Position numbers and translations under genes: made by a program. The notes beneath the pieces were generated by a model. That model saw only the letters and a program-made list of their open reading frames with translations, was not told where the DNA came from and made no database searches. 8,989 nt of DNA from Bacillota bacterium (GTDB lineage: Bacteria; Bacillota_E; Sulfobacillia; Sulfobacillales; Sulfobacillaceae). Of this stretch, positions 1 through 7,172 are shown one piece after another (position 1 is the stretch's first letter; every line of letters starts with the position of its first letter). The stretch spans positions 1-8,989 of the forward strand of contig JAKAAL010000112.1 of the NCBI GenBank assembly GCA_021802375.1, given 5' to 3'.

Positions 1-75
1 AGCGGTTCGTCATCGGGTGGGGGAGCAGGAGCAGGGACGACTGCGACATCGAGTAGCACTATTTCGTTAAGTGGG
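1..75. repeat. 75-bp exact inverted copy of 3353-3427
   Basis: Every base n from 1 to 75 is the complement of base 3428-n; identity stops at base 76. The copied stretch encodes residues 168-192 of the PilX-like protein, its Ser/Gly/Ala/Thr linker. The copy fuses directly to the pilC coding frame and supplies that frame's TAA stop at 67-69. Because the copy begins exactly at the first base of the window, its true length cannot be seen. The most likely reading is a chimeric or palindromic assembly end; a real inversion with a short shared GTGGG junction is the alternative. Confidence 0.95.
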
Positions 76-651
76 CACGATACGCACGACGACGAAAATA
101 GTGACCAGAATAGACATGAGCCCGACAACCAAGGGATAGATTAAGGCAGATTTAATTTTCTCTCCATTTTTATGATCGGTTTCAAAATAAAACGCCATGC
201 GTTCCAGGGTTTCGTTCATGGTCCCCGAAACCTCGCCCACGCGAATCATTTGGATCAACAATGGAGGAAAGGTGGATCCGTGTTCTGCCATCGCAAAAGA
301 GAGCGGATCACCGTTTTCCACGCGTGCAATAATTGCCTGCATGACCTTTTTTGCCGACGCCATCTCCCCCTGCTGATACATAATTCGCAGACTTTGCAGA
401 ATAGGAACGCCCGCCCCAATTAGAGTCGCCAACTGGCGCGACCACACGGCCAGCCTGTCTGGCGGCCACTTTCGAGAAAGCGTCAGTTCAAAATTTCCCC
501 ACCAGACGCGGTCGGCCAAGGGACTCAGTTCCAACACATGAAGATGCGTGCCTTGGAGCTTACTCGCTGCCTCGCTTTCGTCATTGGCCGAGACCTTCCC
601 GCGTATCTCTTGGCCGTCGGGCTTCAGCGCTAAATATCGATAGTCAGCCAT
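67..651 (-). CDS. pilC: Type IV pilus platform protein PilC/GspF, C-terminally truncated
   Basis: This is the first half of the polytopic inner-membrane platform on which the PilB ATPase acts during pilin insertion. The family is usually near 400 residues with two T2SSF domains; here 194 residues remain. Residues 1-45 form the N-terminal region (it opens MADYRYLALKPDGQ), residues 68-165 are a typical first T2SSF domain with the GEVSGTMNETL motif at 139-149, and residues 168-192 are the first membrane span. The natural frame ends near ...RIVPT, where family members normally continue. The TAA at 67-69 lies inside the inverted copy of the PilX-like gene, so the stop is a junction product and not the native end. 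The ATG at 649-651 is preceded by AAGGTGG and GGGGAG. It follows pilB after 147 bases. Confidence 0.9.
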   Translation of the reverse strand: MADYRYLALKPDGQEIRGKVSANDESEAASKLQGTHLHVLELSPLADRVWWGNFELTLSRKWPPDRLAVWSRQLATLIGAGVPILQSLRIMYQQGEMASAKKVMQAIIARVENGDPLSFAMAEHGSTFPPLLIQMIRVGEVSGTMNETLERMAFYFETDHKNGEKIKSALIYPLVVGLMSILVTIFVVVRIVPT

Positions 652-798
652 CTCCCCGTCCCACCTTTCTCCTTTCCATCATCCCCAGCGCTCGATGCCA
701 CCCCTAGGGCTTTCTTTCCACGAAAGTTTTCTGTCGATTCTTCCTGAGCTGAGATTAAGTTTCCTAGTCTAACCCCTCATATTGGATCATCCTTGTGC
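652..798. other. pilB-pilC intergenic gap
   Basis: This is the longest non-coding stretch inside the pilus operon, where the other junctions overlap or are at most about 46 bases. I see no credible ORF, no stem-loop followed by a T-tract for the minus strand, and no convincing promoter. A pilT gene often sits between pilB and pilC in other species, but no PilT-like coding sequence is here. Confidence 0.6.
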
Positions 799-2514
799 CT
801 AAATTAGCTGGCCCCCAGTAGATCGAATGACTTCCGCGATCGTGGTTTCTCCTCGCCTCACTTTCACCAGTCCATCGTAGACAAGACTCCAAGCCCCTTG
901 GCGTCGCGCACGATGACGCAGTTCGGATTCGGAGGCCTCCTCTAAGACGCCGGCCCTTAAGTCCTCCTCCCAATAGATGACTTCGTGGATGGCTACTCTT
1001 CCGCGAAGACCAGTACCGCCACAGTCGAGGCAACCTTTGCCCTCGAGCACGGTCTCGCCTTCTTGATTAGCAAATGGCCACTGGATATTATCGGCATAGC
1101 TACCGGCATCCTCACACTCCCTGCGATATGCTTCGTGGATCCACGCCCGCTCGGACGCCGCAATCAACCGCGGCCGGGCGCATCCACGGCAGATCCGCCG
1201 AAGCAGGCGTTGTGCCACCACTCCCCGAATGGCCGAAGCCAATAGGTAGGGGGCAAGCCCCATCTCTCTCAGACGGCCAATGGTCTCCATAGCCCCTAAT
1301 GTGTGGAGCGTGGACAAAACCAAGTGTCCGGTTAGGGCCGCCCGGGACGCAATTTCCGCCGTCTCTTCATCCCGGATTTCGCCGACCATGACCACGTCTG
1401 GGTCTTGGCGCAAAATCGATCGTAGTCCTGCAGAAAAGGTGAGCCCAGTATTGACATTAACCGCTACCTGGCTAATTCCAGAAATCTCAAACTCCACCGG
1501 ATCTTCAATGGTCACGGTGTTTATGGCAGAAGAGGATACCTGTTGCAACACCGCGTACAGCGTGGTCGTCTTCCCACTTCCAGTGGGTCCAACGGCCAAG
1601 ATCAGCCCGCCATTAGAAGAAAGCGCCCGTTCCATCCGAACGAGGTTGTCTGGCATAAAACCCAGGCCGCTTAACGTCTGTAATTGACTTCGCGCATCCA
1701 AGATGCGTAGCACCACTTTTTCCCCGCGCATGACCGGCAGAATCGCCACCCTGAGATCAATCGGCCGCTGGTCAATCATCACCCGAATTCTGCCATCTTG
1801 GGGCAATCGATGCTCGGTAATATCGAGTTCGCTGAGAATCTTCACCCGCGAAAGGAGATTGGCATAGACGTTCATCGGCAAGTTTTCCTCGTCATGCAAG
1901 ACTCCATCGACGCGAAAACGCACCCGGACCGTCTCTTCGCCGGGATCAAAATGCACATCGCTAGCTCTAGCCCGCACGGCGTGCGTCAAAAGTTGGATCA
2001 AGAGTCTTCCTACCGGGCTTGCCTCTTCCTGATGAACGCGCCCCGAGGACTGGCGCCCGACCGCTTGCAGAGAATCATTCAAAGATTGCTTCATGCCAAA
2101 AAAGCGTTCGATGAAGGTCTCCAGTTCCGAACGAACCACGACGGCGGGATCGATGCCAAGACCAGACGCCAATCGGGCATCTTCCAACGCATAGTAGTCC
2201 AACGGATCACTCATTCCGAGCAGTAAGCGCCCAGATTCAAGCCGAATGGGCAGGATGCGATGGCGGCGAATCATTTCTTCCGGCAGGAGTCTCAGGACAT
2301 CGGAATTAGCGGCCGTCTGCGTCAGGCTGATCAGTGGCAATCCCAACTGTTCGTGGAGTACCTCGGCCAACTGGCCATCGGTCAAAAACCCCAAGCGAAC
2401 CATGGCTTCCCCCAACCTTTCGGTATCGCCACGTTTGGCCGCTAAGACTTCGGCCACCTGCGCCTCGGTAACGACGCCACTTTCCACCAGTAAATCTCCA
2501 ATGCGTCTGGTCAG
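799..2514 (-). CDS. pilB: Type IV pilus assembly ATPase PilB/GspE
   Basis: This is a cytoplasmic hexameric ATPase that powers pilus extension through PilC. With the start chosen here it has 571 residues, the usual size. Residues 3-130 form the MshEN/T2SSE N-terminal region (RRIGDLLVESGVVTEAQV). The ATPase core has Walker A GPTGSGKTTT at 309-318, the Walker B/Asp-box stretch DPDVVMVGEIRDEET at 371-385 and the His box TGHLVLSTLHT at 395-405. A zinc-binding tetracysteine (CRGC at 442-445, CLDC at 495-498) is also present, as in PilB and GspE but not PilT. Start: the frame is open to a TTG at 2574, but that would overlap the preceding gene by 32 bases and lacks a ribosome site. CTG at 2512-2514 has GGGAGGG six bases upstream and begins exactly at the conserved domain. 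TTG 2553 or 2574 remain possible. Confidence 0.95.
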   Translation of the reverse strand: MTRRIGDLLVESGVVTEAQVAEVLAAKRGDTERLGEAMVRLGFLTDGQLAEVLHEQLGLPLISLTQTAANSDVLRLLPEEMIRRHRILPIRLESGRLLLGMSDPLDYYALEDARLASGLGIDPAVVVRSELETFIERFFGMKQSLNDSLQAVGRQSSGRVHQEEASPVGRLLIQLLTHAVRARASDVHFDPGEETVRVRFRVDGVLHDEENLPMNVYANLLSRVKILSELDITEHRLPQDGRIRVMIDQRPIDLRVAILPVMRGEKVVLRILDARSQLQTLSGLGFMPDNLVRMERALSSNGGLILAVGPTGSGKTTTLYAVLQQVSSSAINTVTIEDPVEFEISGISQVAVNVNTGLTFSAGLRSILRQDPDVVMVGEIRDEETAEIASRAALTGHLVLSTLHTLGAMETIGRLREMGLAPYLLASAIRGVVAQRLLRRICRGCARPRLIAASERAWIHEAYRRECEDAGSYADNIQWPFANQEGETVLEGKGCLDCGGTGLRGRVAIHEVIYWEEDLRAGVLEEASESELRHRARRQGAWSLVYDGLVKVRRGETTIAEVIRSTGGQLI

Positions 2515-2520
2515 AACAAG

Positions 2521-2527
2521 CCCTCCC
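2521..2527 (-). promoter_or_regulatory. Ribosome binding site supporting a CTG start for pilB
   Basis: GGGAGGG lies six bases before the CTG at 2512-2514. No ATG, GTG or TTG follows it in frame at a usable distance without losing the conserved RIGDLL segment, and the upstream TTG codons (2553, 2574) have no comparable site. It therefore argues for a rare CTG initiation. Confidence 0.5.
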
Positions 2528-2542
2528 TGAAACGAAATTCCT

Positions 2543-3928
2543 CTATCCTTCAATGCTGCCCGAAGAGAAGACAATCGAAATATTGGCTAAAGATGATGTG
2601 GAGCCAGGCGAAGGTTGCGATACCGACAAGCTGACGGTGCCGAGGCACTGCGTGCTAATCGTATAGGTTTCGTTGGTAGTAATCGCACTGGTGGTGCCAT
2701 TTACTGTGCCGTTAACAGTCAAGCCATTACCATATTCGTCGATATTGCCGTTAACCGTGCCCGTGATCGTCTCTCCGGTACCTAACGACAACACCGTAGG
2801 ACTCCCGTTGCTACTTTCCAAAACTCCGTTGACTCGCGCGTAGACCGTATCGTCATCGCCGACCAAAATGAGTCCATCATTTAAACTAATGGGTCTGTTT
2901 TTAGACCCGATCACATCGTTACTGCCCGTCACGATGAGCACGCCGTTGACATTGCCTAAGATCGTATCATTATTTCCGGCCACTAGAGCATCACAATTAA
3001 TCGGACTGTCGGTCGTATCCCCACTCCCATCCAAGATTAACGGACCGTTAATCGGAGACTCTAGCGTAGCATCGGTTCCAACCACAATCGCCTCACCATT
3101 CACCGGTTGGGTTAGCGTGTTTCCCGACCCAGAAACAATGGCTGTTCCATCAATGGGACTGGTCACTGTGTCATCAGTCCCAGAAATCCACGCCGAATTA
3201 TTAATCGGGCTAGATTCCGTGGTGTCGGTGCCGCTGACCGTAGTAAGCTTGGAAAATCCTGATACCGTAGTCGTCCCATTGGACGACACGGTGACCTGCT
3301 CGGGAGAGTCGGGAGTGTCACTAATTCCCGGTGCACTAACGCCTACCGTACCCCCACTTAACGAAATAGTGCTACTCGATGTCGCAGTCGTCCCTGCTCC
3401 TGCTCCCCCACCCGATGACGAACCGCTGGACGAACTAGTCGTAGTCTGGGTGATCGTGACTGGAATCGTCAGAGTTACTTCAGCGCTATTAATGCCTGAA
3501 ATTCCTGCGTTTCCGACACTAACGATGGTAATCGTCACCGATTCGTTGTCGCCCGACCCGTTGGTCACCGGGGCGGTGGGGAAGCTGACGCGAAACGGGG
3601 GGGCATTCAACGCGCTCAAGTCTTGGCTCACAGTCGTCAACGCCGATGATGGCCCTGAAGACGAAAAAACCTCGCTTTCGTTTTTAGACAAGTAATACAG
3701 GGTGGCGTCGATTCCCATTCTCGCATTGTACAGTGCTTGGGTATGATAGAAATTATATCGCGTCGCCCGAAAGGTTTGATTGACTGTAGCTAAGCTACTC
3801 GCAATCCACAGTCCGGCCAAGCTCACCAGCGCCAACACCACGAGTAGCGCCACGCCAGACTCTGACCTTGCGGCCAACGCCGAGTGTCTCAGCCAATCCT
3901 TCCACCCGGTGTCTCTTTCATTATTCAA
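2543..3928 (-). CDS. PilX/GspK-like minor prepilin with 17-residue beta-solenoid repeats
   Basis: This is a 461-residue type IV prepilin of the PilX/GspK class. A 25-residue leader ends in SESG, cleavage is predicted after Gly25, and the hydrophobic helix VALLVVLALVSLAGLW follows. Position +5 of the mature protein is Val, not Glu, as in GspK and PilX of the PilVWX type, which sit at the filament tip. Residues 26-158 look like a normal minor-pilin stalk. Residues 161-195 are a Ser/Thr/Gly/Ala linker. Residues 232-372 hold eight units of a 17-residue repeat (one unit has 22), for example SGTDDTVTSPIDGTAIV, with weaker units to about 416. Cys312 and Cys428 could form a disulfide. The start is TTG at 3926-3928, overlapping the previous stop as TTGA; no better start precedes the helix. 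The family usually lacks such a repeat domain, so an adhesive tip function is an inference. Confidence 0.88.
   Translation of the reverse strand: MNNERDTGWKDWLRHSALAARSESGVALLVVLALVSLAGLWIASSLATVNQTFRATRYNFYHTQALYNARMGIDATLYYLSKNESEVFSSSGPSSALTTVSQDLSALNAPPFRVSFPTAPVTNGSGDNESVTITIVSVGNAGISGINSAEVTLTIPVTITQTTTSSSSGSSSGGGAGAGTTATSSSTISLSGGTVGVSAPGISDTPDSPEQVTVSSNGTTTVSGFSKLTTVSGTDTTESSPINNSAWISGTDDTVTSPIDGTAIVSGSGNTLTQPVNGEAIVVGTDATLESPINGPLILDGSGDTTDSPINCDALVAGNNDTILGNVNGVLIVTGSNDVIGSKNRPISLNDGLILVGDDDTVYARVNGVLESSNGSPTVLSLGTGETITGTVNGNIDEYGNGLTVNGTVNGTTSAITTNETYTISTQCLGTVSLSVSQPSPGSTSSLANISIVFSSGSIEG
2681..3235 (-). repeat. Degenerate 51-bp (17-residue) coding repeats
   Basis: The units are codons for residues 232-248, 249-265, 266-282, 283-299, 300-316, 317-333, 334-355 (22 residues, a five-residue insert), 356-372, then looser units to about residue 416. 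The consensus is roughly xG(S/T)(D/G)(D/N)T(V/L)xSP(I/V)NGxxIV. Alternating hydrophobic residues and Gly/Asn/Asp turns suit a right-handed beta-helix with one turn per unit. The DNA copies have diverged, so the array is old rather than a recent slippage product. Confidence 0.85.
3353..3427. repeat. Partner of the inverted 75-bp repeat at 1-75
   Basis: This is the copy in its native coding context, covering codons 168-192 of the PilX-like gene. It is uninterrupted on both sides, so it is the original and the copy at 1-75 is the displaced one. Confidence 0.93.
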
Positions 3929-4629
3929 TAGTCCACCGCCCCTGCCATAAACGAATAGACTTGAGACATACCGGGTTGAGCCTCATGACTAGGTTGCTCG
4001 CCATCGGCGCTGACCGTTCTAGCAACAACATTCATCTCAAATTCTACGGGGCGGATTACGCCTATGCCTGCTGGCAGCACAGAAAACGTGGTCCCGGCAT
4101 AACTTACTTGCCCGGTACCGATCGGGGTCACTTCGCTCGCCGGTGGATAGATCGGAGGTGATGCGGTCGGATTAAAAGGCGCCCCTCCAGGAAAAAGCGC
4201 TAACATCGGCACTCCGTTCACCGGCACCACCGCAAGGCAGAGATAGTCCGTGCCTCCTTGCGCTCCCGATGCTGCCCCGTAAACCGCAGAGTTCGCAGGA
4301 ACAATGCCCTGCAACGTCGTCACGGTCATCGCCAATACTGGGACTGAACCCGAAGTGGCACCTGTCACTTCCTCATCCGTACTCAGGTTCTGCGTTCCGA
4401 GAATCCTTGCATTTTGGGCTAAACGTTCAACTGTCCAAAACACACTGCTGGAATCGGCCAATGGGGCAGAGACGGTGGCTACTTGGCGGAAATAGCCCTC
4501 GGCACTGGTCCACAGAACGTCTGCGGCCATCATCACCATACCCCCAATCAACGTCGCAACTAACGTTTCCAACAATGTAATCCCTGCTTCATGCATTCTC
4601 CCGAGCCTTGGCTTCATCGTTGTTTTCAA
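3925..4629 (-). CDS. PilW-like minor prepilin
   Basis: This is a 234-residue type IV prepilin. The leader ends in HEAG, cleavage is predicted after Gly16, and the mature helix begins ITLLETLVATLIGGMVM with the conserved Glu at +5, needed for pairing with the neighbouring pilin. The globular part (about residues 60-234) is rich in Thr, Ser, Val and Pro and matches no motif I can name. Size and position between the PilV-like and PilX-like genes support a PilW role as part of the minor-pilin priming complex, processed by the PilD encoded at the operon head. The start is TTG at 4627-4629, overlapping the preceding TGA as TTGA with GGTGGTG five bases upstream. ATG at 4615-4617 and ATG at 4594-4596 are alternatives giving shorter leaders. 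Confidence 0.85.
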   Translation of the reverse strand: MKTTMKPRLGRMHEAGITLLETLVATLIGGMVMMAADVLWTSAEGYFRQVATVSAPLADSSSVFWTVERLAQNARILGTQNLSTDEEVTGATSGSVPVLAMTVTTLQGIVPANSAVYGAASGAQGGTDYLCLAVVPVNGVPMLALFPGGAPFNPTASPPIYPPASEVTPIGTGQVSYAGTTFSVLPAGIGVIRPVEFEMNVVARTVSADGEQPSHEAQPGMSQVYSFMAGAVDY

Positions 4630-5057
4630 GAGTTCACCACCGCAGGATCAATCACAGCGGTGAGACTCACTCGATCCGGTCCCGAGGTTCCCGCAACGGG
4701 CCAACTTACCGTAACCGTGTATTCTTGGACGGTGACCGTCGCAGCATCGTTGTCCCATGGTGGCGTAACAGGCCCACTAATGGTCTCGGTATAGGCCACT
4801 CCTCGGACCATTGGCAAGGTCGGGGGGGCGACCGCGGCCAAAGCCTCCCCGCTGGTATAATCTGCCAAAGCCTTGCTTCTCACCAGTTCAATCCCCTGCC
4901 GAGCATAAACCAGAGCCTGCGCTTGTTCTTGATCTTGATCGACCCAATGCGTCGTGCTCGTGGACCATTGAGTGACCCCGAGTACAATAAACCCGATCAA
5001 GACGACCGCAGCCATCACTTCGATCAAGGTATCCCCTCGATCTCGCAATTTGGTCAT
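4626..5057 (-). CDS. PilV-like minor prepilin
   Basis: This is a 143-residue type IV prepilin. An eight-residue basic leader (MTKLRDRG) precedes predicted cleavage after Gly8; the mature helix starts DTLIEVMAAVVLIGFIVLGV with Glu at +5. The +1 residue is Asp where most pilins have Phe or Met. The globular region is about 110 residues with the short beta-rich C terminus typical of minor pilins. The ATG at 5055-5057 comes one base after the pilO stop and has no clear ribosome site, which suggests reinitiation by coupled translation. An upstream in-frame ATG at 5079-5081 would add eight residues overlapping pilO and is less likely. Whether it is the PilV or another minor class cannot be settled from sequence alone. 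Confidence 0.87.
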   Translation of the reverse strand: MTKLRDRGDTLIEVMAAVVLIGFIVLGVTQWSTSTTHWVDQDQEQAQALVYARQGIELVRSKALADYTSGEALAAVAPPTLPMVRGVAYTETISGPVTPPWDNDAATVTVQEYTVTVSWPVAGTSGPDRVSLTAVIDPAVVNS

Positions 5058-5058
5058 G

Positions 5059-5634
5059 CTAATTAGATTCCGCATACACATCGTAGGCGATCACGGCCTG
5101 CATACGATCAGCACTCGGCAAGGAAAATTGCACGGAGGTGATGGTGGTAAAATTTGGACCCGCAGTCAAGCTCTGCACGTAGCTCAAAACCGAAATTTTG
5201 GTGCCGATTACGGTCACATCGATCGGATACGCTCTAAGATTGGCAGCGTCGCCCAAGGCAGCAAATGCGTTGACGATGCCAGACGTCGGAGACGGGTCCT
5301 GCGACGGGCTAACCAGAAGATTGGTGACCACCACATGGTGAGAGGATGCCAACGTTTGGCTTTCCGTAAGAATTTGCGCCACATTGAGCGCTCTGGGCAC
5401 AACAATCTTGAGCAATTCGGGATTGGATGCTTTCAGTTTGTCCAAAGCCGCAATCGATTGGGTTAACTGGACCGTCTGACTGGTTAGAGACTGCTCGCGA
5501 ACTTTCAACGTGGCTAACGTAGCCTCGCTTCTCCACCAAAACCCTGCCAGTCCAACCAATATCACGGCCATCGCGCATCCGGTTATCCGCGCCCATCGGA
5601 GTTTCTTGAAATTTATCTTTATTTCTCTATTCAT
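5059..5634 (-). CDS. pilO: Type IV pilus inner-membrane alignment protein PilO
   Basis: This bitopic 191-residue membrane protein partners PilN. A short basic cytoplasmic tail (MNREIKINFKKLRWAR) is followed by a membrane span at about residues 17-35, a predicted coiled coil at about 37-72 (heptad-like Leu/Ala spacing) and a ferredoxin-like extracytoplasmic domain from about 90 to the end. That order is the PilO family layout, and sequence identity in the family is low. The identification rests on architecture and on its place directly after pilN. The ATG at 5632-5634 overlaps the pilN stop as ATGA and has GGAGGAGGG three bases before it. PilO and PilN heterodimers link PilM in the cytoplasm to the pilus on the outside. 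Confidence 0.88.
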   Translation of the reverse strand: MNREIKINFKKLRWARITGCAMAVILVGLAGFWWRSEATLATLKVREQSLTSQTVQLTQSIAALDKLKASNPELLKIVVPRALNVAQILTESQTLASSHHVVVTNLLVSPSQDPSPTSGIVNAFAALGDAANLRAYPIDVTVIGTKISVLSYVQSLTAGPNFTTITSVQFSLPSADRMQAVIAYDVYAESN

Positions 5635-6161
5635 GACCCTCCTCCAGGAGGCAACGCCAATTGCAGTGAAAACGTCACAGCCACTTGACCACTTGAATTT
5701 TCGGCCACGCTGTCAACTACAGGTTGGACAAATAGGGGGTCATTTTGCAAGCGAGCGATAGCTGCAGCCGCCGAGTGCAAGCTAGAAAACATAACCTCAG
5801 CGTTAATCGCATTGGATGCGTAATTAAGATTGGAGACGGTTGCCCCAGCTGAAAGATTGCCCAAAAAGGATTGCACACTCGGCACCGGGTTACTCGAACT
5901 CGCCTCAGCATTTTTTACTGCTTTAGCCAGGGCATAATCGCTTCGAATCGGCGCCAATTGGGTCCATTTCGCGTCTAGTTCTACCAAGGTATTACTATTC
6001 ACCGAGATCTGATCACGCAATGCCTTCTGTTGAGCTACCGCCTTTTGGATCTGCGTGCTTATCCCTAAAAGCAAAAGAATCCAGATCCCGAAGAGAAGCG
6101 CCCTTCCTCCAATTTTAGCACGCACCACAGGAGGTGGCGGTGGCAACAAATTCACACTCAT
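5631..6161 (-). CDS. pilN: Type IV pilus alignment protein PilN
   Basis: This is a 176-residue bitopic membrane protein. It begins MSVNLLPPPPP; the NLLP core is the conserved cytoplasmic PilN peptide that docks in the groove of PilM. A membrane span lies at about residues 20-37, a coiled coil at about 38-68, and a periplasm-type ferredoxin-like fold at about 90-170. The polyproline run straight after NLLP is longer than I expect. The start is ATG at 6159-6161, with GGAGG at 6170-6174 eight bases upstream and a 4-base ATGA overlap with pilM. The frame is open another 41 codons upstream, but that part is a shadow of pilM. Confidence 0.92.
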   Translation of the reverse strand: MSVNLLPPPPPVVRAKIGGRALLFGIWILLLLGISTQIQKAVAQQKALRDQISVNSNTLVELDAKWTQLAPIRSDYALAKAVKNAEASSSNPVPSVQSFLGNLSAGATVSNLNYASNAINAEVMFSSLHSAAAAIARLQNDPLFVQPVVDSVAENSSGQVAVTFSLQLALPPGGGS

Positions 6162-7126
6162 CCGCTCGCCCTCCGCAGTGCCAATCCGACCGCTAAGGCC
6201 GGCAGTCCATCGCTCGCTTTGATCTCTGATGGTTGATCGGGAAAGTCGAATTGGGGCAACTCGCCATCTAGCGGTGCAGGGCATACTTCGACCAGAAGTT
6301 CGGTCCGAACTCCTACCCCTCGTTTTACGGGTTCCGACGCTCCGACCAGATCGATCAGCACGACTCGCTCCAAAGGCGATGGTTCGCGGGACCGAAAGAA
6401 CATCGCTGACCGAGCAATTTCCTGGGATACCTCATCGGCGTAGCTTTCGAGACGCTCATCCCAGACCAACTCCGCTTGCAGCATAGAAACCGCCACCCCA
6501 TCGCGTACCAAAGTCATCACGACTCGCCGATGCATCAAAATGACCAGCATCGCCGATGCCGTCGGAAAAGCCAGTCGACTTTTGGCCCAACGCAACCCCG
6601 CCAGAGCACTAGGTTCCACCTCGGACGGTCGCAACCCAGCGGCAGTGACGACGCTCACCCAAGAGCGGATGGTGTCAAGTGGGGCGGCGACAACCACAAC
6701 ACTCTGCTCGCCTCCCAGCGTAGTCCCGGCAAGATAATAGTCCCATTGTATGGAGTTTGCAGCGAATGGCAGACGGACGACGACCTCGCGCTCCACCATA
6801 CTTCGGATAAATCCCGGGTTGGCATTAAGCGGCACGGTCAATTGGCGCATGACCACCAGTTGCGATGGCACGGAAATAGCTACTGATCGGCCTTTTAGGC
6901 GCCATCGTTTTACCACCATGCTAAGCCCCTCGGTGAAGTCGGACGTCGCCTTCGTGGTGGGCGCTGAAGAATTCTTAATAGAATGAGGAAAGATTCGGGC
7001 GCTGCGGATAGGCCGCACTTCCTGGCCCTGCACCGACACCTCGGCCAAGACCACCTGGCCGTCCACGTCGAGGCCTAATCCGTGTTGATGCCTATCTCGT
7101 CGTGACGAGATTCCGACAAAATCCAT
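6158..7126 (-). CDS. pilM: Type IV pilus actin-like protein PilM
   Basis: This is a 322-residue cytoplasmic protein of the actin-like PilM family, which binds the PilN N-terminal peptide and connects the PilB motor to PilN/O. Recognisable pieces are the first beta-hairpin (GLGLDVDGQVVLAEV, 16-30), the SVAISVPSQLVVMRQLTVP segment (81-99), the VEREVVVRLPF segment (111-121), which corresponds to the family's E-x-x-x-x-x-P-F region, and the VEPSALAGLRW segment (170-180). Residues expected around the second phosphate loop are replaced (AMLVILMHRRVVMT, 192-205), so nucleotide binding may be weak or lost. Start: ATG at 7124-7126 has AGGAGAGG at 7135-7142 with eight-base spacing. A TTG at 7198 would overlap pilD and is rejected. 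Confidence 0.9.
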   Translation of the reverse strand: MDFVGISSRRDRHQHGLGLDVDGQVVLAEVSVQGQEVRPIRSARIFPHSIKNSSAPTTKATSDFTEGLSMVVKRWRLKGRSVAISVPSQLVVMRQLTVPLNANPGFIRSMVEREVVVRLPFAANSIQWDYYLAGTTLGGEQSVVVVAAPLDTIRSWVSVVTAAGLRPSEVEPSALAGLRWAKSRLAFPTASAMLVILMHRRVVMTLVRDGVAVSMLQAELVWDERLESYADEVSQEIARSAMFFRSREPSPLERVVLIDLVGASEPVKRGVGVRTELLVEVCPAPLDGELPQFDFPDQPSEIKASDGLPALAVGLALRRASG

Positions 7127-7134
7127 CTCCTCTT

Positions 7135-7142
7135 CCTCTCCT
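7135..7142 (-). promoter_or_regulatory. Ribosome binding site fixing the pilM start
   Basis: AGGAGAGG lies eight bases before ATG 7124-7126, in the 46-base gap after the pilD stop. It decides in favour of this start over the longer open frame that reaches into pilD. Confidence 0.75.
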
Positions 7143-7172
7143 ACAGGCCGGACCGTCTCCGCGATTGCACCG

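Noticed and set aside
700..735. CTTTC...GAAAG hairpin followed by TTTT on the plus strand in the pilB-pilC gap
   Set aside because: The stem is five base pairs without GC strength and no plus-strand gene ends there.
764..1033. Minus-strand frame overlapping the 3' end of pilB
   Set aside because: It lies in a shifted frame inside the conserved PilB coding region and is Arg/Ser-rich with no motif.
2681..3235. Regular 51-base spacing that could suggest a CRISPR array
   Set aside because: The units are divergent throughout, remain in one reading frame, and show no identical repeats separated by unique spacers; they are protein repeats.
2868..3695. Long plus-strand open frame of 275 codons opposite the PilX-like gene
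   Set aside because: It is antisense to the repeat and linker codons of a well-supported prepilin gene, has the same 51-base periodicity by necessity, and lacks any recognisable motif.
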